From assembly GCA_029948255.1 (NCBI GenBank), contig JALIZF010001794.1:310001-374000 (forward strand): a stretch of 64,000 nucleotides of DNA, in the 5' to 3' direction. The position numbers and the translations under genes are program-made. Shown piece after piece: positions 13,119 to 23,307 of this stretch; the stretch's first letter is position 1; the number at the start of each line of letters is the position of its first letter. This stretch comes from Telmatactis stephensoni. Taxonomy: Eukaryota; Cnidaria; Anthozoa; Actiniaria; Isophelliidae. The notes under the pieces are model-generated. The model made no database searches. It was not told the origin of the DNA and worked only from the letters and a program-made list of their open reading frames with translations.

Positions 13119-14413
13119 GTTGATATATAGTTGAAAAAATTCCAAAATGCAAGTGATCCTGCTTGAAGAGAAATTTATCATAGAGAGGACAACAAAGCTT
13201 GGAGGAAAAGGTGCATTCATAAAGTTGGGATGGAGTGGAGAGCACCACAATGGAAAAGATCTAAGGCATGAAACATGCAAGCATTATGCATTATTAAAAC
13301 ATTCATGTTGCAATGCAATCTATTGTTTTTTCCTCTTTACTCTGTGTAATAAGTGCAACAAGGGATTTCCGAAGTATTTCCATTTTCGATATTTTGCAGT
13401 TTTCTAGGTAAGTGTGAAATTAGTTCAAGTGTTTAAAAGTTAAGTAAGTGTTTATCGCAGAGTCTTCAGCGACTTGCTGATATGGAATATCTACAGTCTG
13501 TGGTTTAAAGCACAGTTTTTTCATGGATATAAGTTTATAACTGAGCTACAGTTTGCTGTTTGCATATTCTGGCCACAGTGAAAACTGTATACAAAGCCCT
13601 TATGGAAGGAAGATGTGATGTGATGTGATGAATAGATGAGTGCTTGGTTTTAAAGGTTTCGCTGTTGCAAGAAGGTGAGCTATGAACTTACTAATCTGTG
13701 CAATTGTTGTCAGGCTTTATTAATAACCATTATTTTCTGATCATTTTGTCTTCATAGATTTGATTCAACAACTAATAGGGCAGTAATACTTGTAAATAAT
13801 ATTTTAATATCAACATACGTACATGCATCAAATTTGTTGGAGCAAATTCTGAAGATCTTCCCTATGAAATTAACTGGCAAGTACTAAGCATACTTCTTTT
13901 GCCTTTACTATAAGATGAATTATGACAAACTCAAACTTACTGTGAGAAATTTTAGACACTCGAAACCTTGAACTTGTGTTTTCAGCCTTGATAGCACGTA
14001 AAATAGGCACTTTTTGTCATTATCAAGCTCTTCACTCTAGTAGATTTAGTATCCATCTCATATATTGTGACAATTTATATCAGTAAAAAAAGCCTGTTGA
14101 GTTCTTTAGCCAAAGCGGCCCCCAGCTGCCCAGTCTGAAGTACAGGGCATAAATGAGCCTCTTCATTTGGAAAATGCAAAAAATGTATCAGACCAAAGAA
14201 AGCAGTGCAAAAGAAAGCCCTTAGACAATTTAACAATAAAAGCGGGTAAATCGCTCCTAAGTGTGATCATATTCGAAGAATGGGATATAGAGTCCCTCAC
14301 ATTAGAAAAAAGGCCACAAGGGCGCACTATCTAATCCCTGGGACTCTTTATCCCATGGAACACTCGTTTTCATTCTTTAACCCTTACTTACCACAGTGTG
14401 CATAATTACACGT
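13119..14413. other. No gene seen
   Basis: A frame at 13147-13407 is open but lacks motifs. Positions 14110-14340 have a coding-like flavour (hydrophilic, no in-frame stop for about 40 codons before the stops) and may be a decayed exon of the family found at 14774. Otherwise AT-rich non-coding DNA. Confidence 0.5.
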
Positions 14414-14557
14414 CCAGCCAGACTAAAGTCTCAATTGGGATTTGGTCAATAGGCTACTGGGAAGCCAGCAAAGTGTACAAACATTGTATAGAAACTCCGC
14501 CTCTGTCTAGATTTTTGGTAGCCTATTGACCAAAATCCCAATCGTTAGTTTGGCAGG
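14414..14557. mobile_element. Small fold-back (MITE-like) element
   Basis: The left arm, about 14414-14456, contains CTCAATTGGGATTTGGTCAA then TAGGCTAC; the right arm, about 14518-14557, is its reverse complement with few mismatches (GTAGCCTATTGACC, then AAAATCCCAATCG) and ends at TTTGGCAGG. The arms are about 40 bp with a spacer of about 60 bp. No coding region. Its terminal CCAGCCA...TGGCAGG suggests a short inverted terminus. Confidence 0.65.
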
Positions 14558-14773
14558 AAGTGTAGTTTTGCACAAGGTGGTAAAAGACAAAATCATTTAG
14601 GTATCAGATTCTCTGTGTCTTTTTTCTTACTACAGAAACAAGCCAACTGAGCTAGTGCCATTGACCACATGGACTGGCCAGAAGAACCAACAGAGAAATG
14701 TGCGAAATGAGACACTTGCTCAGCACAACCGAGTACATTTCCTAAGAAAGAAAGAAAGAAAGAAAACAGCAAG

Positions 14774-14974
14774 ATGATCTCAGCAAGAAGAATGATATTC
14801 TTTGTGAAGCCACTAGCTTGGGAAAGAAGAGAGCTCAGGGAAGGTAAAAGGGCCTTAGACGAGCAATACTTAGCAAAGCTATCGAGATGTGCTTGTATGA
14901 AAAGGATTCCAAGAGTACATAGAAGTGGGATGTTGGACAGGCCTAAACCAGAGCAGATCATGGGCTGTTCATAA
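14774..14974 (+). CDS. Diverged paralogue of the array's terminal exon
   Basis: An open frame preceded by an acceptor-like AAAACAG near 14768. The peptide keeps the pattern of the array exon: VKPLAWERRELREGKRALDE here against VKSLPWEIKELREAKCSLDQ there, then similar spacing to a DRPKP/DRPHP motif near the end. Conservation of the protein frame rather than the DNA suggests both descend from a real coding exon. The opposite strand also has a long open frame (14593-15039) that I take as a shadow. Function unknown. Confidence 0.4.
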   Translation: MISARRMIFFVKPLAWERRELREGKRALDEQYLAKLSRCACMKRIPRVHRSGMLDRPKPEQIMGCS

Positions 14975-17573
14975 AAATACAACTGACGCCAATAGATTGT
15001 CTTTAAGCGATTGCTCACTAGGGGCACCTTCACTGTCATAAACTCTTACAGGCTAAATAGTCTGCTTGACTTGCTATTAGTCCTATGAATGCTGTTATCA
15101 AGAAAAATTGGTAAAATATTATCCTATTATACATAAATACGCCATTGTTACAGTTATGCAAAACTTTTAAAATAATCTGCTCAGTTATTGTATGCTTTTT
15201 TGTTCTGAGAAGTATGAGGGAATAAAATGTAAGATATCAACATATTGAATATTGTTGTTGTTCTTGATGTTTTTATTTTTCATGTCTTATGATTGCAATT
15301 TTAGAAGATGGAATATTCATATTGAACATAAAATCATCAAGTAAACAATTAACTTTCTAGGAAGTAATTGATAAATTCAAACAAAAATTAATCGCAAATG
15401 ACTCATAAAAACTCTGACAAAAAATAAATATCGTTTTTAGATTTTAGCTGATGTATAAATGTATAGATAGCTGTTCTTTCAACTGGAAAAAGATACACTG
15501 AAATGCACTTCATCTTTAAAAAGATAATATTTATTTAGAAATTCAAGCTTTGTAAAGGTATTTAAATTTTCAATTTAGTTGACTTTCATATAGTCTTACA
15601 ATTTCACATCTTAAGAACTTTCCATGACTCCTTAAAATAATTATTCATTTTTTTAATATATTTATAAAGCCCAAATTCAACAATACAGTTTTCAAATGAA
15701 GTTTTCAAATATCAGAAATGTACTCTTTCACTGTATTTACGAGCTTTCGTAAAAGTTCTAAAATGGCTATCAGAATCCTTAAATTTGACAATAAAGGCAC
15801 TGAAATTTCAACTTTTGTGATCCTTCGGTTACATTTTGGGCTCATGTAAATCCATTATTTCAACATGTGGCAGTTCTGCAACTCTAGAAAACATTACAAA
15901 AGCAATACATGGCAAGAAAGGCATGGGAGACTTCTGGCCTGGAGCTGGGGTTACAAGGACCCAAATTGAGGCACTATATTCTCTGTCATTTCCTGAAGCA
16001 AGAACATAAGCTCGTTTTTGGAGTTTTGGTGCCAAAGTCCAGTAGAGCACAAGGTCAGTTGCTGGAACTAAAACATATGAAATATCAGGCTGTAGGCAAC
16101 GAGAACGAAAACAAAGTGCACAAATTTCCAGTCCTTGTATAAGAAAAATATAACATTGGGAACGCTTTGATAATAGGTTCATAATAGGTTCCAAAATGGC
16201 ATTTTTGGAAACATGTACTAAATTACGATTTCCTAAATTTCAGATCAGCCCAGAAAGAACACATCCAAGAAAGCACAAAATAACAGCAACGAGGTATTTA
16301 GAATGGAAAAGCAGGCAGTTGTATATAGAAAATGCGAAAGAATGTTGCAATTTGCCTGCATAATTTAAATGAACTGTGTATTACAACACACCAAAACGGT
16401 TAAAGTTTTAATTTCAAAATTAGGCATTACCTAAAGGTGGAGCTCCCATTTAAACTTTTAAAGATTTTTTTACGTTTTTGTTTCAAATAAATTGGACTTC
16501 CTGTAGTTTTAGCCAAGGTTCCATTTTGTAAAAGACTTGAAATAGTTGAGATAATATTAAAGATTATGGACAAATCTTTTAAGCATTTGCTTTGGTTTTT
16601 ATATACTGTAACCCTTTGGTCTCGTGTGAATGATATGGACTTGCAAGCTCACTAGTGACCTTTATTACGGTGATATTTCAATATTCAGATTAAGTCAGAT
16701 TTTCAGATTTTAGTCGAAAATTAAATGAATATCCTTGAAAACAATGTTCGCTTGTTTTTAGCAGTTTGAACGTGCTCAAATTTGATTGCAAGTCGAGGCA
16801 AATTTGGGATCATTTGAACAGTTGTTTTTCTTATTTTTTTGTCCAAGTTTCTGCTTCCTCTCCTACAAATACTTCAAACAAAAACAAAACTGATATTTCT
16901 CTTTGTCCTTCAGCTAGCTGATTTTCCTTGAAAACTTGCATCGACTTGCATGGAATGGTGTTCAAACCAGGAAGCAAGTTGCAAGTCGAAACTAACAAAG
17001 CGAAGTGAGGGGAAAATGGGGGGAACGGGGATTTTCAAAGGATATGCAGGAGATTTGGGATATTTCAACACAGTACTCCCTATAGCAACTGTTCCCCTCT
17101 GACATAATAAAGCATCAAAATTATACAGGACTCACACAAAAAATATTACTGTTTAGCTAGCCCAAGTGAGACTTATTTTCCAACAGCAACAAATGTATTT
17201 TGAGTTATAAAGAGTTCTTGTTCAAATTCTGATTCAATAGCATTCTTGTGATTTTTTGAGAAACATGATCCTGATAATCATTAATAAGTCAGTAAAGCCC
17301 TGAGACATCACACTAAGTGATTATTTTTGTTGTCAATTCCTGTAAGTAGATCTATTATACAGAAACATTCAACTGAATTTTTCCATTTATAGAACGTTTT
17401 CCTGTAACCAACTTTTAGTATGATAATGAGTTTATTATATGCTATAGACCAATATCAACACGGCAAAATAAGTTATCAAATGGGAATAACCAGTAGACTG
17501 TTTTCTGCAACTTGTGTTGAAATATTTTTATTTTCGGTGAAATATTTTTATTTTTGGTGTGACCAAATGTCTA
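14975..17573. other. No gene identified
   Basis: AT-rich sequence. The minus-strand frame 15829-16194 (121 codons, encoding ...SYVLVPATDLVLYWTLAPK...) reads like possible protein but has no motif I recognise and no clear start. Two adjacent near-identical 20-mers (GAAATATTTTTATTTTCGGT type) lie at 17519-17558. Nothing else stands out. Confidence 0.5.
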
Positions 17574-17647
17574 ATAATTCAGTGTAGTAGTTTTAAAAAT
17601 GTGTAAACTTAGATTTACACATTTTTAAAACTACTACACTGAATTAT
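17574..17647. repeat. Perfect 34-bp hairpin with 6-base loop
   Basis: Positions 17574-17607 and 17614-17647 are exact reverse complements around the loop CTTAGA. Nothing in the neighbourhood explains it: it is not a terminator of a recognised gene and has no coding frame. It could be a tiny MITE, a hairpin RNA precursor or a recent palindromic duplication. Confidence 0.9.
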
Positions 17648-17893
17648 CTCGGTTGCTAGAATAAATAACATTCTTATTTATCTCGAAATATGAGTACAGA
17701 GACATGCAAAAACTGAAACTGCATTTTACACAACTGAAACAAAGTTAAGAGCCATAGCTACCTTTTTGGTAGATAGTTTCTACTACTGCGATGCATGATG
17801 CGTGCTTGTTTACATTCTACTGAGCTCCATTTGTAGTTCTTGTCTAGTTGTTTTTGCACCTTATCTAAAAGACAATCGACTTTATCCATAGTT

Positions 17894-18418
17894 TCATGGC
17901 TCTCTCACAAAGTTTCTTGTGTGCTTCCTGAGTATCTTATGACAATCAACTTTTCTCTTCTTTTTGAGTTTGGTTTCAGTAGATTCAGATCCGCTGTCAC
18001 TGTCATCAGAAAGCGTGACAAAATTTTGGCTGATTTTGTTTCTCACTGCTTCCTGTCTTCGCTCGCTGGGCGTTTTCTTTTCAGCACACTTCATCTTGCT
18101 CTGATCCATATTGGTATTTATTGCTTTGGATGTAGTAGGCACAGGCTGTGGCAAACGTAGAGATTTCGCCATGATATTTCTTATTCTTGAAATAAGTCGT
18201 GAATCCATGTTGCTGTCTAGATAAAGTTGCACCACATGGTCAGGTAATCCTGCATTCATAACTCTCTCCTTACAAAGAACTAAAACATCAGCCCATTCAA
18301 CGCCGTTACATTCATTGTAGCATTTCATAACGAAGATTTTCTCCTTTTCGCCAACAGTAGCTCGCTTTCTAACACAACTGGCGCCTTTTTGGAAATGAAA
18401 AGAGAAAAATATTGACAA
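17894..18418 (-). CDS. Putative nuclear protein exon with KKKRKV signal, divergent from Harbinger transposase
   Basis: A minus-strand frame of 174 codons ending in TGA at 17894-17896. A likely acceptor (TTTCCAAAAAG) lies near 18385, so the true exon probably starts there rather than at the upstream edge. The body contains ECNGVEWADVLVLCKERV, an acidic Ser-rich patch (SDDSDSGSESTE) and the basic KLKKKRKVD, a classical monopartite nuclear-localisation pattern. It is transcribed away from the transposase gene starting at 18723, about 330 bases away. Harbinger transposons usually encode a second DNA-binding protein; this could be that partner, but no Myb motif is visible and the call stays open. 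Confidence 0.4.
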   Translation of the reverse strand: MSIFFSFHFQKGASCVRKRATVGEKEKIFVMKCYNECNGVEWADVLVLCKERVMNAGLPDHVVQLYLDSNMDSRLISRIRNIMAKSLRLPQPVPTTSKAINTNMDQSKMKCAEKKTPSERRQEAVRNKISQNFVTLSDDSDSGSESTETKLKKKRKVDCHKILRKHTRNFVREP

Positions 18419-18722
18419 ATGTTAAGAGTATGCGCATTTAATATACTTCATTGGAATTATAAGGAGAATATTATACCTGTTGTACTTGGAGAAGCTGGCT
18501 TTTGTGCCATTTTTGGAAAGCTTTACCGAAGAGAGCTAGTCTTTTGCAACAGAAGTGTTATTCAATTCCTTTGTTCAATGCTTTCATGCATATTTCAGCG
18601 CATCTTCTGAGAATACCGAAAAATTAACGCAGTCACAAAAATGCACCTTGGAATTTTTGCAATTCACACGTAAATTAGTTTTCCTTTCAGTATTGCAAAT
18701 GCAGCTTAGACAAAGCTTAGAC

Positions 18723-19102
18723 ATGGACTTCAAGGATATAAGATTGATTCTATTCAACGTGTTGGCAGTATTACTATTGTTTGCTGCTTTGCCACCACCT
18801 TGTATGTACAACAAACTTCCCTTTAATCAGCATCTCCTACCGAATTTTACTGGACGGGATGTTTTTGCAATGATTTCGTTACAGCCGTGGTTATTCTGGC
18901 GCAACACAGGAGAAACTCGGCAGTCATTCCTTCAGCTTGTGGCGGATGTGTCTCCATCTTTACTCCGCCTTACACGAGATGGACGGCCACGCTTAAGACT
19001 ACGATGGCATCAACTCAGCTTAACAAACCAAGTGTTACTTGTGATGATGTGGCTGAGAAAGTACCTTCACGTCGAAAGCCTAGCACTCTGGTTCGATATT
19101 GA
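18723..19102 (+). pseudogene. Harbinger/DDE_Tnp_4 transposase, N-terminal part, cut by DIRS
   Basis: From the ATG at 18723 the frame encodes a hydrophobic stretch (ILFNVLAVLLLFAALPPP), the pre-catalytic region (FLQLVADVSPSLLRL) and a helical segment VLLVMMWLRKYLHVESLALW that matches the helix-turn-helix region preceding the nuclease domain of HARBI1-like transposases. The frame then runs into the left inverted repeat of the DIRS element at about 19103. The rest of the gene resumes at about 23772 with the residues expected next (PSSVTRIIYQ). An open frame extends upstream of the ATG but has no supporting feature. Confidence 0.75.
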
Positions 19103-19145
19103 TTCTACCTCACCATTACGTCATTGGGTGATCACGTGAGATTGC
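19103..19145. repeat. Left inverted terminal repeat of DIRS element 1
   Basis: Begins TTCTACCTCACCATTACGTC and ends at CACGTGAGATT. Its reverse complement is found at 23447-23489 with about five mismatches. The Harbinger reading frame stops making sense exactly here, which fixes the boundary to within two bases. Confidence 0.8.
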
Positions 19146-19202
19146 GCCGCTTGCTAGCCCAGCTCAATGCGTTGTTTGCTCAGCTACTCAACGGATGCAA
19201 AG

Positions 19203-20417
19203 ATGAACTCTCAGAGCCAAAGCGCCTCAAAACCAAAAGAGAATGGCGGAAAGAAAAAGTCAACAAAGACTGAAGCACACAAGGAACCTAACGAACAACT
19301 TGACGGGAAAAAAGATACCTCTGCTAGTACGAAACTGTTGGGAAAAGGATCTATAGAAGTTGGCGCCAAAACTGGGTCAACAACTAACCTCAGCACCACT
19401 GATTTGACAGATTTGAAAGAAAGTATCATTGAAAGCATGAAATTTGGCTTTAATGAACTTGCATCAGTGCTGAAATCAGCCCCATGCGGTTCAAAACGGC
19501 CAGCCTTGGACTCAGATAGCGAAAATTCGAGTTCTGAGATCCGGGACGGCGGGCTTGCTTCCCGCCCAAAGAAACACAAAGGCGCTCCTCACGACGTGAC
19601 TGAGCCAAGCATTTCTGATGTCGAGAACGACATAGACGCAATTTTAGCAGAGAAAAGTGATGAAAAATCAAATGAATCGAACGAAGACGACTTTCTTGGT
19701 GATATTGTCCAAGAATATGACTTAGAGGAGAAGTTTTCACCTCCTGTGAAAGCCAACTTGGCATCGATTGTAAACAAAATGGCGAGGTCAAAGATCGCCG
19801 ATGACAAGTTGAAAGTTAAACTAAACCAGTACAGTCGACCACAAAATTGCGAAAAACTGGTTACACCTAAAGTTAATACGGAAATCTGGGCAAAAATTAG
19901 TTCCCCAACTCGAAGCAGAGATTTAAAGCTTCAAAAAATCCAGACTACGCTAGTCAAAGCGACAACAGCTCTGGTGGGGCTTACTGATAAGCTAATTACA
20001 GACGAGAAAGATAAGCCAACTATCAAGGCTTTGTTTGACAGCATTGCCTTAATAACTCACGCAAACAGTGAGTTAAGCCATAGACGCCGGGATTTTATTA
20101 AACCCGACCTGAACAAAGCATATCGACAAATATGCTCTGAGCAAGTAGAAATCACTGACCACTTGTTTGGGGATGACCTTCCCCAGAAAATAAAGGATAT
20201 CACTGCGACCAACAAGGTCGGGAATACCTTGCTTAATGATAGCCGTAAACAATATACTTCAAAAAACAATAACCGTAAACCATATCCCTCAAAAAACGAG
20301 GGGAGGTCTGGGTGGAGGACCCAGACCTACAACAACAACAACAAATATCAGAACAACCAGAAACAGTTCAACAACTACCCTTCCAAGAAAAAGGAGGGGG
20401 AAAAGAACCAGAAATAG
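19203..20417 (+). CDS. DIRS Gag-like protein (ORF1)
   Basis: 404 codons from the ATG at 19203 to TAG at 20415-20417. The N-terminal third is lysine/serine-rich and disordered; the middle is acidic (ESNEDDFLGDIVQEYDLEEK); residues from about 190 (NLASIVNKMARSKIADDKLK) to 300 form the helical part typical of DIRS ORF1 proteins; the C-terminus is a basic Asn/Lys/Gln-rich RNA-binding-like tail (NNNRKPYPSK, YNNNNKYQNN). No CCHC knuckle, which is usual for DIRS. The equivalent region in the second DIRS element (43280 on) is similar. It presumably packages element RNA. It is followed after two bases by the ATG of the polymerase gene, suggesting termination-reinitiation. Confidence 0.75.
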   Translation: MNSQSQSASKPKENGGKKKSTKTEAHKEPNEQLDGKKDTSASTKLLGKGSIEVGAKTGSTTNLSTTDLTDLKESIIESMKFGFNELASVLKSAPCGSKRPALDSDSENSSSEIRDGGLASRPKKHKGAPHDVTEPSISDVENDIDAILAEKSDEKSNESNEDDFLGDIVQEYDLEEKFSPPVKANLASIVNKMARSKIADDKLKVKLNQYSRPQNCEKLVTPKVNTEIWAKISSPTRSRDLKLQKIQTTLVKATTALVGLTDKLITDEKDKPTIKALFDSIALITHANSELSHRRRDFIKPDLNKAYRQICSEQVEITDHLFGDDLPQKIKDITATNKVGNTLLNDSRKQYTSKNNNRKPYPSKNEGRSGWRTQTYNNNNKYQNNQKQFNNYPSKKKEGEKNQK

Positions 20418-20419
20418 AC

Positions 20420-22489
20420 ATGCAGGTGTGTAGTACTTCATTTAAGCCTGTAGCACAAGCAATGCCATTTAAAGCCGGGAGAATTCATGGCTTTATTGAT
20501 GAGTGGAAGTTTATAACATCTGATGCTAAAATTCTTGATATTGTTAATGGCTGTAAAATTGAATTTAACACAGGTCCCCCTTATCAATTAAGGGCACCAA
20601 AACCTCTTAAAACGTCTTGTAGAGAATCTGAATTCATTGAGACTGAAATCAGCAGACTTCTTGAGAAAGGTGTCATAGTCCCCAGTGAACATGAAGAAGG
20701 GGAATTTTTATCTAGCATTTTTGTAACACCTAAAAAAGATGGATCGTATAGACTGATTTTGAATTTGAAGAAATTCAATAAGAATGTAGCTTACCACCAT
20801 TTTAAAATGGAGTCCTTACAGTCAGTGATCCAAATGATGAAGAAAGACTGTTATATGGCATCAATCGATTTACAAGATGCATACTATTCAGTCAGAATCA
20901 ATGATAATTATCAAAAATATTTGAAGTTTTTATGGAAAAACCAGTTGTATAAGTTCACTTGTCTCCCAAATGGCCTGGCTTGTGCTCCACGGCTGTTTAC
21001 TAAACTGCTCAAACCAGTTTATTCCACTCTTCGGTCAAGAGGTTTCTTGTCTGTAGCGTATATTGATGATTCTTATCTTCAGGGCAATAGCTATGAAGAG
21101 TGCTTAAACAATATTGAAGCAACAGTTGATTTATTTACTAGACTAGGATTTATGGTACATCCTGATAAATCTGTTTTGCTACCAACACAACAGTTAAAGT
21201 TTTTAGGGTTTGTTGTTAACTCAAAGACAATGACAGTGACCTTGACTCAAAATAGGATATCCTCCCTGTGTGACTTAATTGCAAAATTGCTTGCAATGCA
21301 GCAACCAACTATAAGGGAGCTGGCCCAAGTAATAGGGAAATTGGTTGCAGCTTTCCCAGGCTGTATGTATGGCCGCCTGCATTACCGATGTCTAGAACGA
21401 GATAAAACTATTGCTCTTCAGAATGCCAGGGGAGATTTTGATGCCCCAGTTATAATATCAGGGAAAGCTAAACTAGAGCTTAATTGGTGGAAAGACAATA
21501 TTGCTTCTGCCAATAATACTATTGGTCATTCTAACCCAGACATAATTATAGAGTCCGATGCTTCACATCTAGGATGGGGAGCTGTATGTAATGGGGTGTC
21601 AACTGGGGGTAGGTGGACCCACTGGGAGACACAGCATCATATAAATTTTCTGGAAATGCAAGCAGCATTTTTTGCCATCAAAATTTTTTGTACCAAGCCT
21701 GGCTATAAACATGTGCGAGTTATGATTGATAATACTACGGCTGTGTCCTATATCAATAATATGGGCGGTAGTCACTCTGTTTTATGTGACAACCTCTCCC
21801 GTGAAATTTGGGAATGGTGCATTACTAAGAATGTCTGGTTAAGTGCAGCTCATTTGCCAGGAATTCAGAATGTGGCAGCTGACAAAGCTTCACGTGTGTT
21901 TTTTGATAATACTGAGTGGATGCTCAAGAGGGAAATATTTAGAAAAATTACAACAAGATTGTTCACCCCAAAATTAGATATTTTTGCTTCACGCATAAAT
22001 CACCAACTTGATAAATATGTGTCCTGGAAGCCTGATCCTGGGGCCCATGCAGTTGATGCATTCACCTTAGATTGGAGTACTGAAACAATTTATGCCTTTC
22101 CACCCTTTAGCTTGTTAGGCAGAGTTGTTCAGAAGTTAGAGGAAGATCAAGCAGAGGGAATTGTAATTATTCCAAACTGGCCCAGTCAACCCTGGTACCC
22201 GAAGGTTATGCGTTTAGCTGTGACAGCACCACTGATATTACCCAGAGAAAAGGATACACTCAGTCTACCGTACAACAAGGAAAAGACTCATCCTCTTTAC
22301 CCAAAACTTGTTCTTCTGGCATGTCACTTATCAGGACATCCTTGCACTCCCAAGGCCTTCCAGAAAATACACTTAAAGTCATCATGGCATCATGGAGAGA
22401 GTCCACACAGAAGCAGTATGCAGGACACCTTCAGAAATGGCAATTGTTCTGTTATAGAAGACAAGTTGATGTATTTTCTCCACCTATAG
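20420..22489 (+). CDS. DIRS reverse transcriptase / RNase H / methyltransferase-like polyprotein
   Basis: I chose the ATG at 20420, two bases after the ORF1 stop (TAG-AC-ATG); the frame is open upstream from 20312 without an ATG. 689 residues. Reverse transcriptase: PKKDGSYRLILNLKKFN, catalytic Asp in SIDLQDAYYSV (about residue 150) and YIDD (about 214-217). RNase H: Asp in IIESDASHLGWG (about 380), Glu in INFLEMQ (about 412), Asp in VMIDNTTA (about 437) and Asp in AADKAS (about 488). Then the DIRS-specific C-terminal domain, distantly like Dam N6-adenine methyltransferases, with DIFASRINHQ (about 520) and FPPFS (about 560) in place of the NPPY motif. The last 169 bases overlap the recombinase gene in another frame, normal for this group. 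All catalytic residues are present. Confidence 0.9.
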   Translation: MQVCSTSFKPVAQAMPFKAGRIHGFIDEWKFITSDAKILDIVNGCKIEFNTGPPYQLRAPKPLKTSCRESEFIETEISRLLEKGVIVPSEHEEGEFLSSIFVTPKKDGSYRLILNLKKFNKNVAYHHFKMESLQSVIQMMKKDCYMASIDLQDAYYSVRINDNYQKYLKFLWKNQLYKFTCLPNGLACAPRLFTKLLKPVYSTLRSRGFLSVAYIDDSYLQGNSYEECLNNIEATVDLFTRLGFMVHPDKSVLLPTQQLKFLGFVVNSKTMTVTLTQNRISSLCDLIAKLLAMQQPTIRELAQVIGKLVAAFPGCMYGRLHYRCLERDKTIALQNARGDFDAPVIISGKAKLELNWWKDNIASANNTIGHSNPDIIIESDASHLGWGAVCNGVSTGGRWTHWETQHHINFLEMQAAFFAIKIFCTKPGYKHVRVMIDNTTAVSYINNMGGSHSVLCDNLSREIWEWCITKNVWLSAAHLPGIQNVAADKASRVFFDNTEWMLKREIFRKITTRLFTPKLDIFASRINHQLDKYVSWKPDPGAHAVDAFTLDWSTETIYAFPPFSLLGRVVQKLEEDQAEGIVIIPNWPSQPWYPKVMRLAVTAPLILPREKDTLSLPYNKEKTHPLYPKLVLLACHLSGHPCTPKAFQKIHLKSSWHHGESPHRSSMQDTFRNGNCSVIEDKLMYFLHL

Positions 22490-23307
22490 CAGAAGTGCTT
22501 CTGTTTCTAACAGAGTTGTATGACACAGGTGCTAGCTACAGCACTCTGAACTCTGCCCGTAGTGCATTATCAACTATTGTGACACTTCCTGGGAACATCA
22601 GTGTGGGCAGTCACCCACTAGTTGTAAGGTTTTTAAAAGGGGTGTTCCAGACTCGCCCTGCTCTGCCTAAGTATACAAGCATATGGGATGTCAAAGTTGT
22701 GTTAAATTTTTTGAAAACATTGAGTCCAGCGTCAAAGTTAACTCTCAAGGAACTGACACTGAAGTTAACAATGTTACTTATGCTAGTGTCTGGTCAAAGG
22801 ATTCAGACTATTCAGTTATTAGACATTGAACACATGACTGTTCATAGTTCTGTTATCAAGTTTAAAATTTCCTGCAAAGTTAAGCAGACCAAGCCAGGGA
22901 GGCATCTACAGGATCTAAGCTTCAAAGCTTATGCTCCTGACAAACGACTGTGTGTTTATAACTATTTGAAGACTTACCTGGAAGTCACAGAACCTCTACG
23001 TTGCCATAAACAGACACAGTTACTGATAAGTTTTACAAAGCCCTATAAACCTGTTTCTAGAGACACAATAAGCCGATGGCTTAAGACTGTCCTAATTAAA
23101 TCTGGGATTGATACAAGCATTTTTTCAGCATATAGTACTAGAGCAGCTTCTGTTAGTGCTGCAAAAGCAAAAGACACTCCTATGGATGTAATCCTGTCTG
23201 CAGGAGGTTGGGCAAATACCTCAACATTTAGTACATATTATAACAAAACCATTGTAAACCAAAGTAATAGTGACTTTGCCACTAATGTTTTAAATCATGG
23301 AGATTGA
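22321..23307 (+). CDS. DIRS tyrosine recombinase (integrase)
   Basis: 328 residues from the ATG at 22321, overlapping the polymerase frame. The N-terminal SAM-like domain holds SWRESTQKQYAGHLQKW and SARSALSTIV. The catalytic domain has the first Arg in SGQRIQT (R160), a KPGR lysine/arginine strand (about residue 191), the second box SAYSTRAAS (R274), a GGW box (295-297) and the nucleophile region TFSTYYNK (Y306 or Y307). The usual His of the H-x-x-R box is Tyr (Y271); the second DIRS copy in this window has His there. Such enzymes integrate a circular DNA copy by strand exchange. This substitution may lower activity. Confidence 0.88.
   Translation: MSLIRTSLHSQGLPENTLKVIMASWRESTQKQYAGHLQKWQLFCYRRQVDVFSPPIAEVLLFLTELYDTGASYSTLNSARSALSTIVTLPGNISVGSHPLVVRFLKGVFQTRPALPKYTSIWDVKVVLNFLKTLSPASKLTLKELTLKLTMLLMLVSGQRIQTIQLLDIEHMTVHSSVIKFKISCKVKQTKPGRHLQDLSFKAYAPDKRLCVYNYLKTYLEVTEPLRCHKQTQLLISFTKPYKPVSRDTISRWLKTVLIKSGIDTSIFSAYSTRAASVSAAKAKDTPMDVILSAGGWANTSTFSTYYNKTIVNQSNSDFATNVLNHGD

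Noticed and set aside
14593..15039. Long minus-strand frame of 148 codons
   Set aside because: It lies antisense to the conserved exon at 14774 and its composition (Ser/Leu/Cys-rich) looks like a shadow of that exon.
15829..16194. Minus-strand 121-codon frame
   Set aside because: Protein-like in places but with no family, start or splice evidence, so not called as a gene.
19211..19791. Minus-strand frames opposite DIRS Gag
   Set aside because: Antisense to a well-supported coding region; Ser-rich reflections of it.
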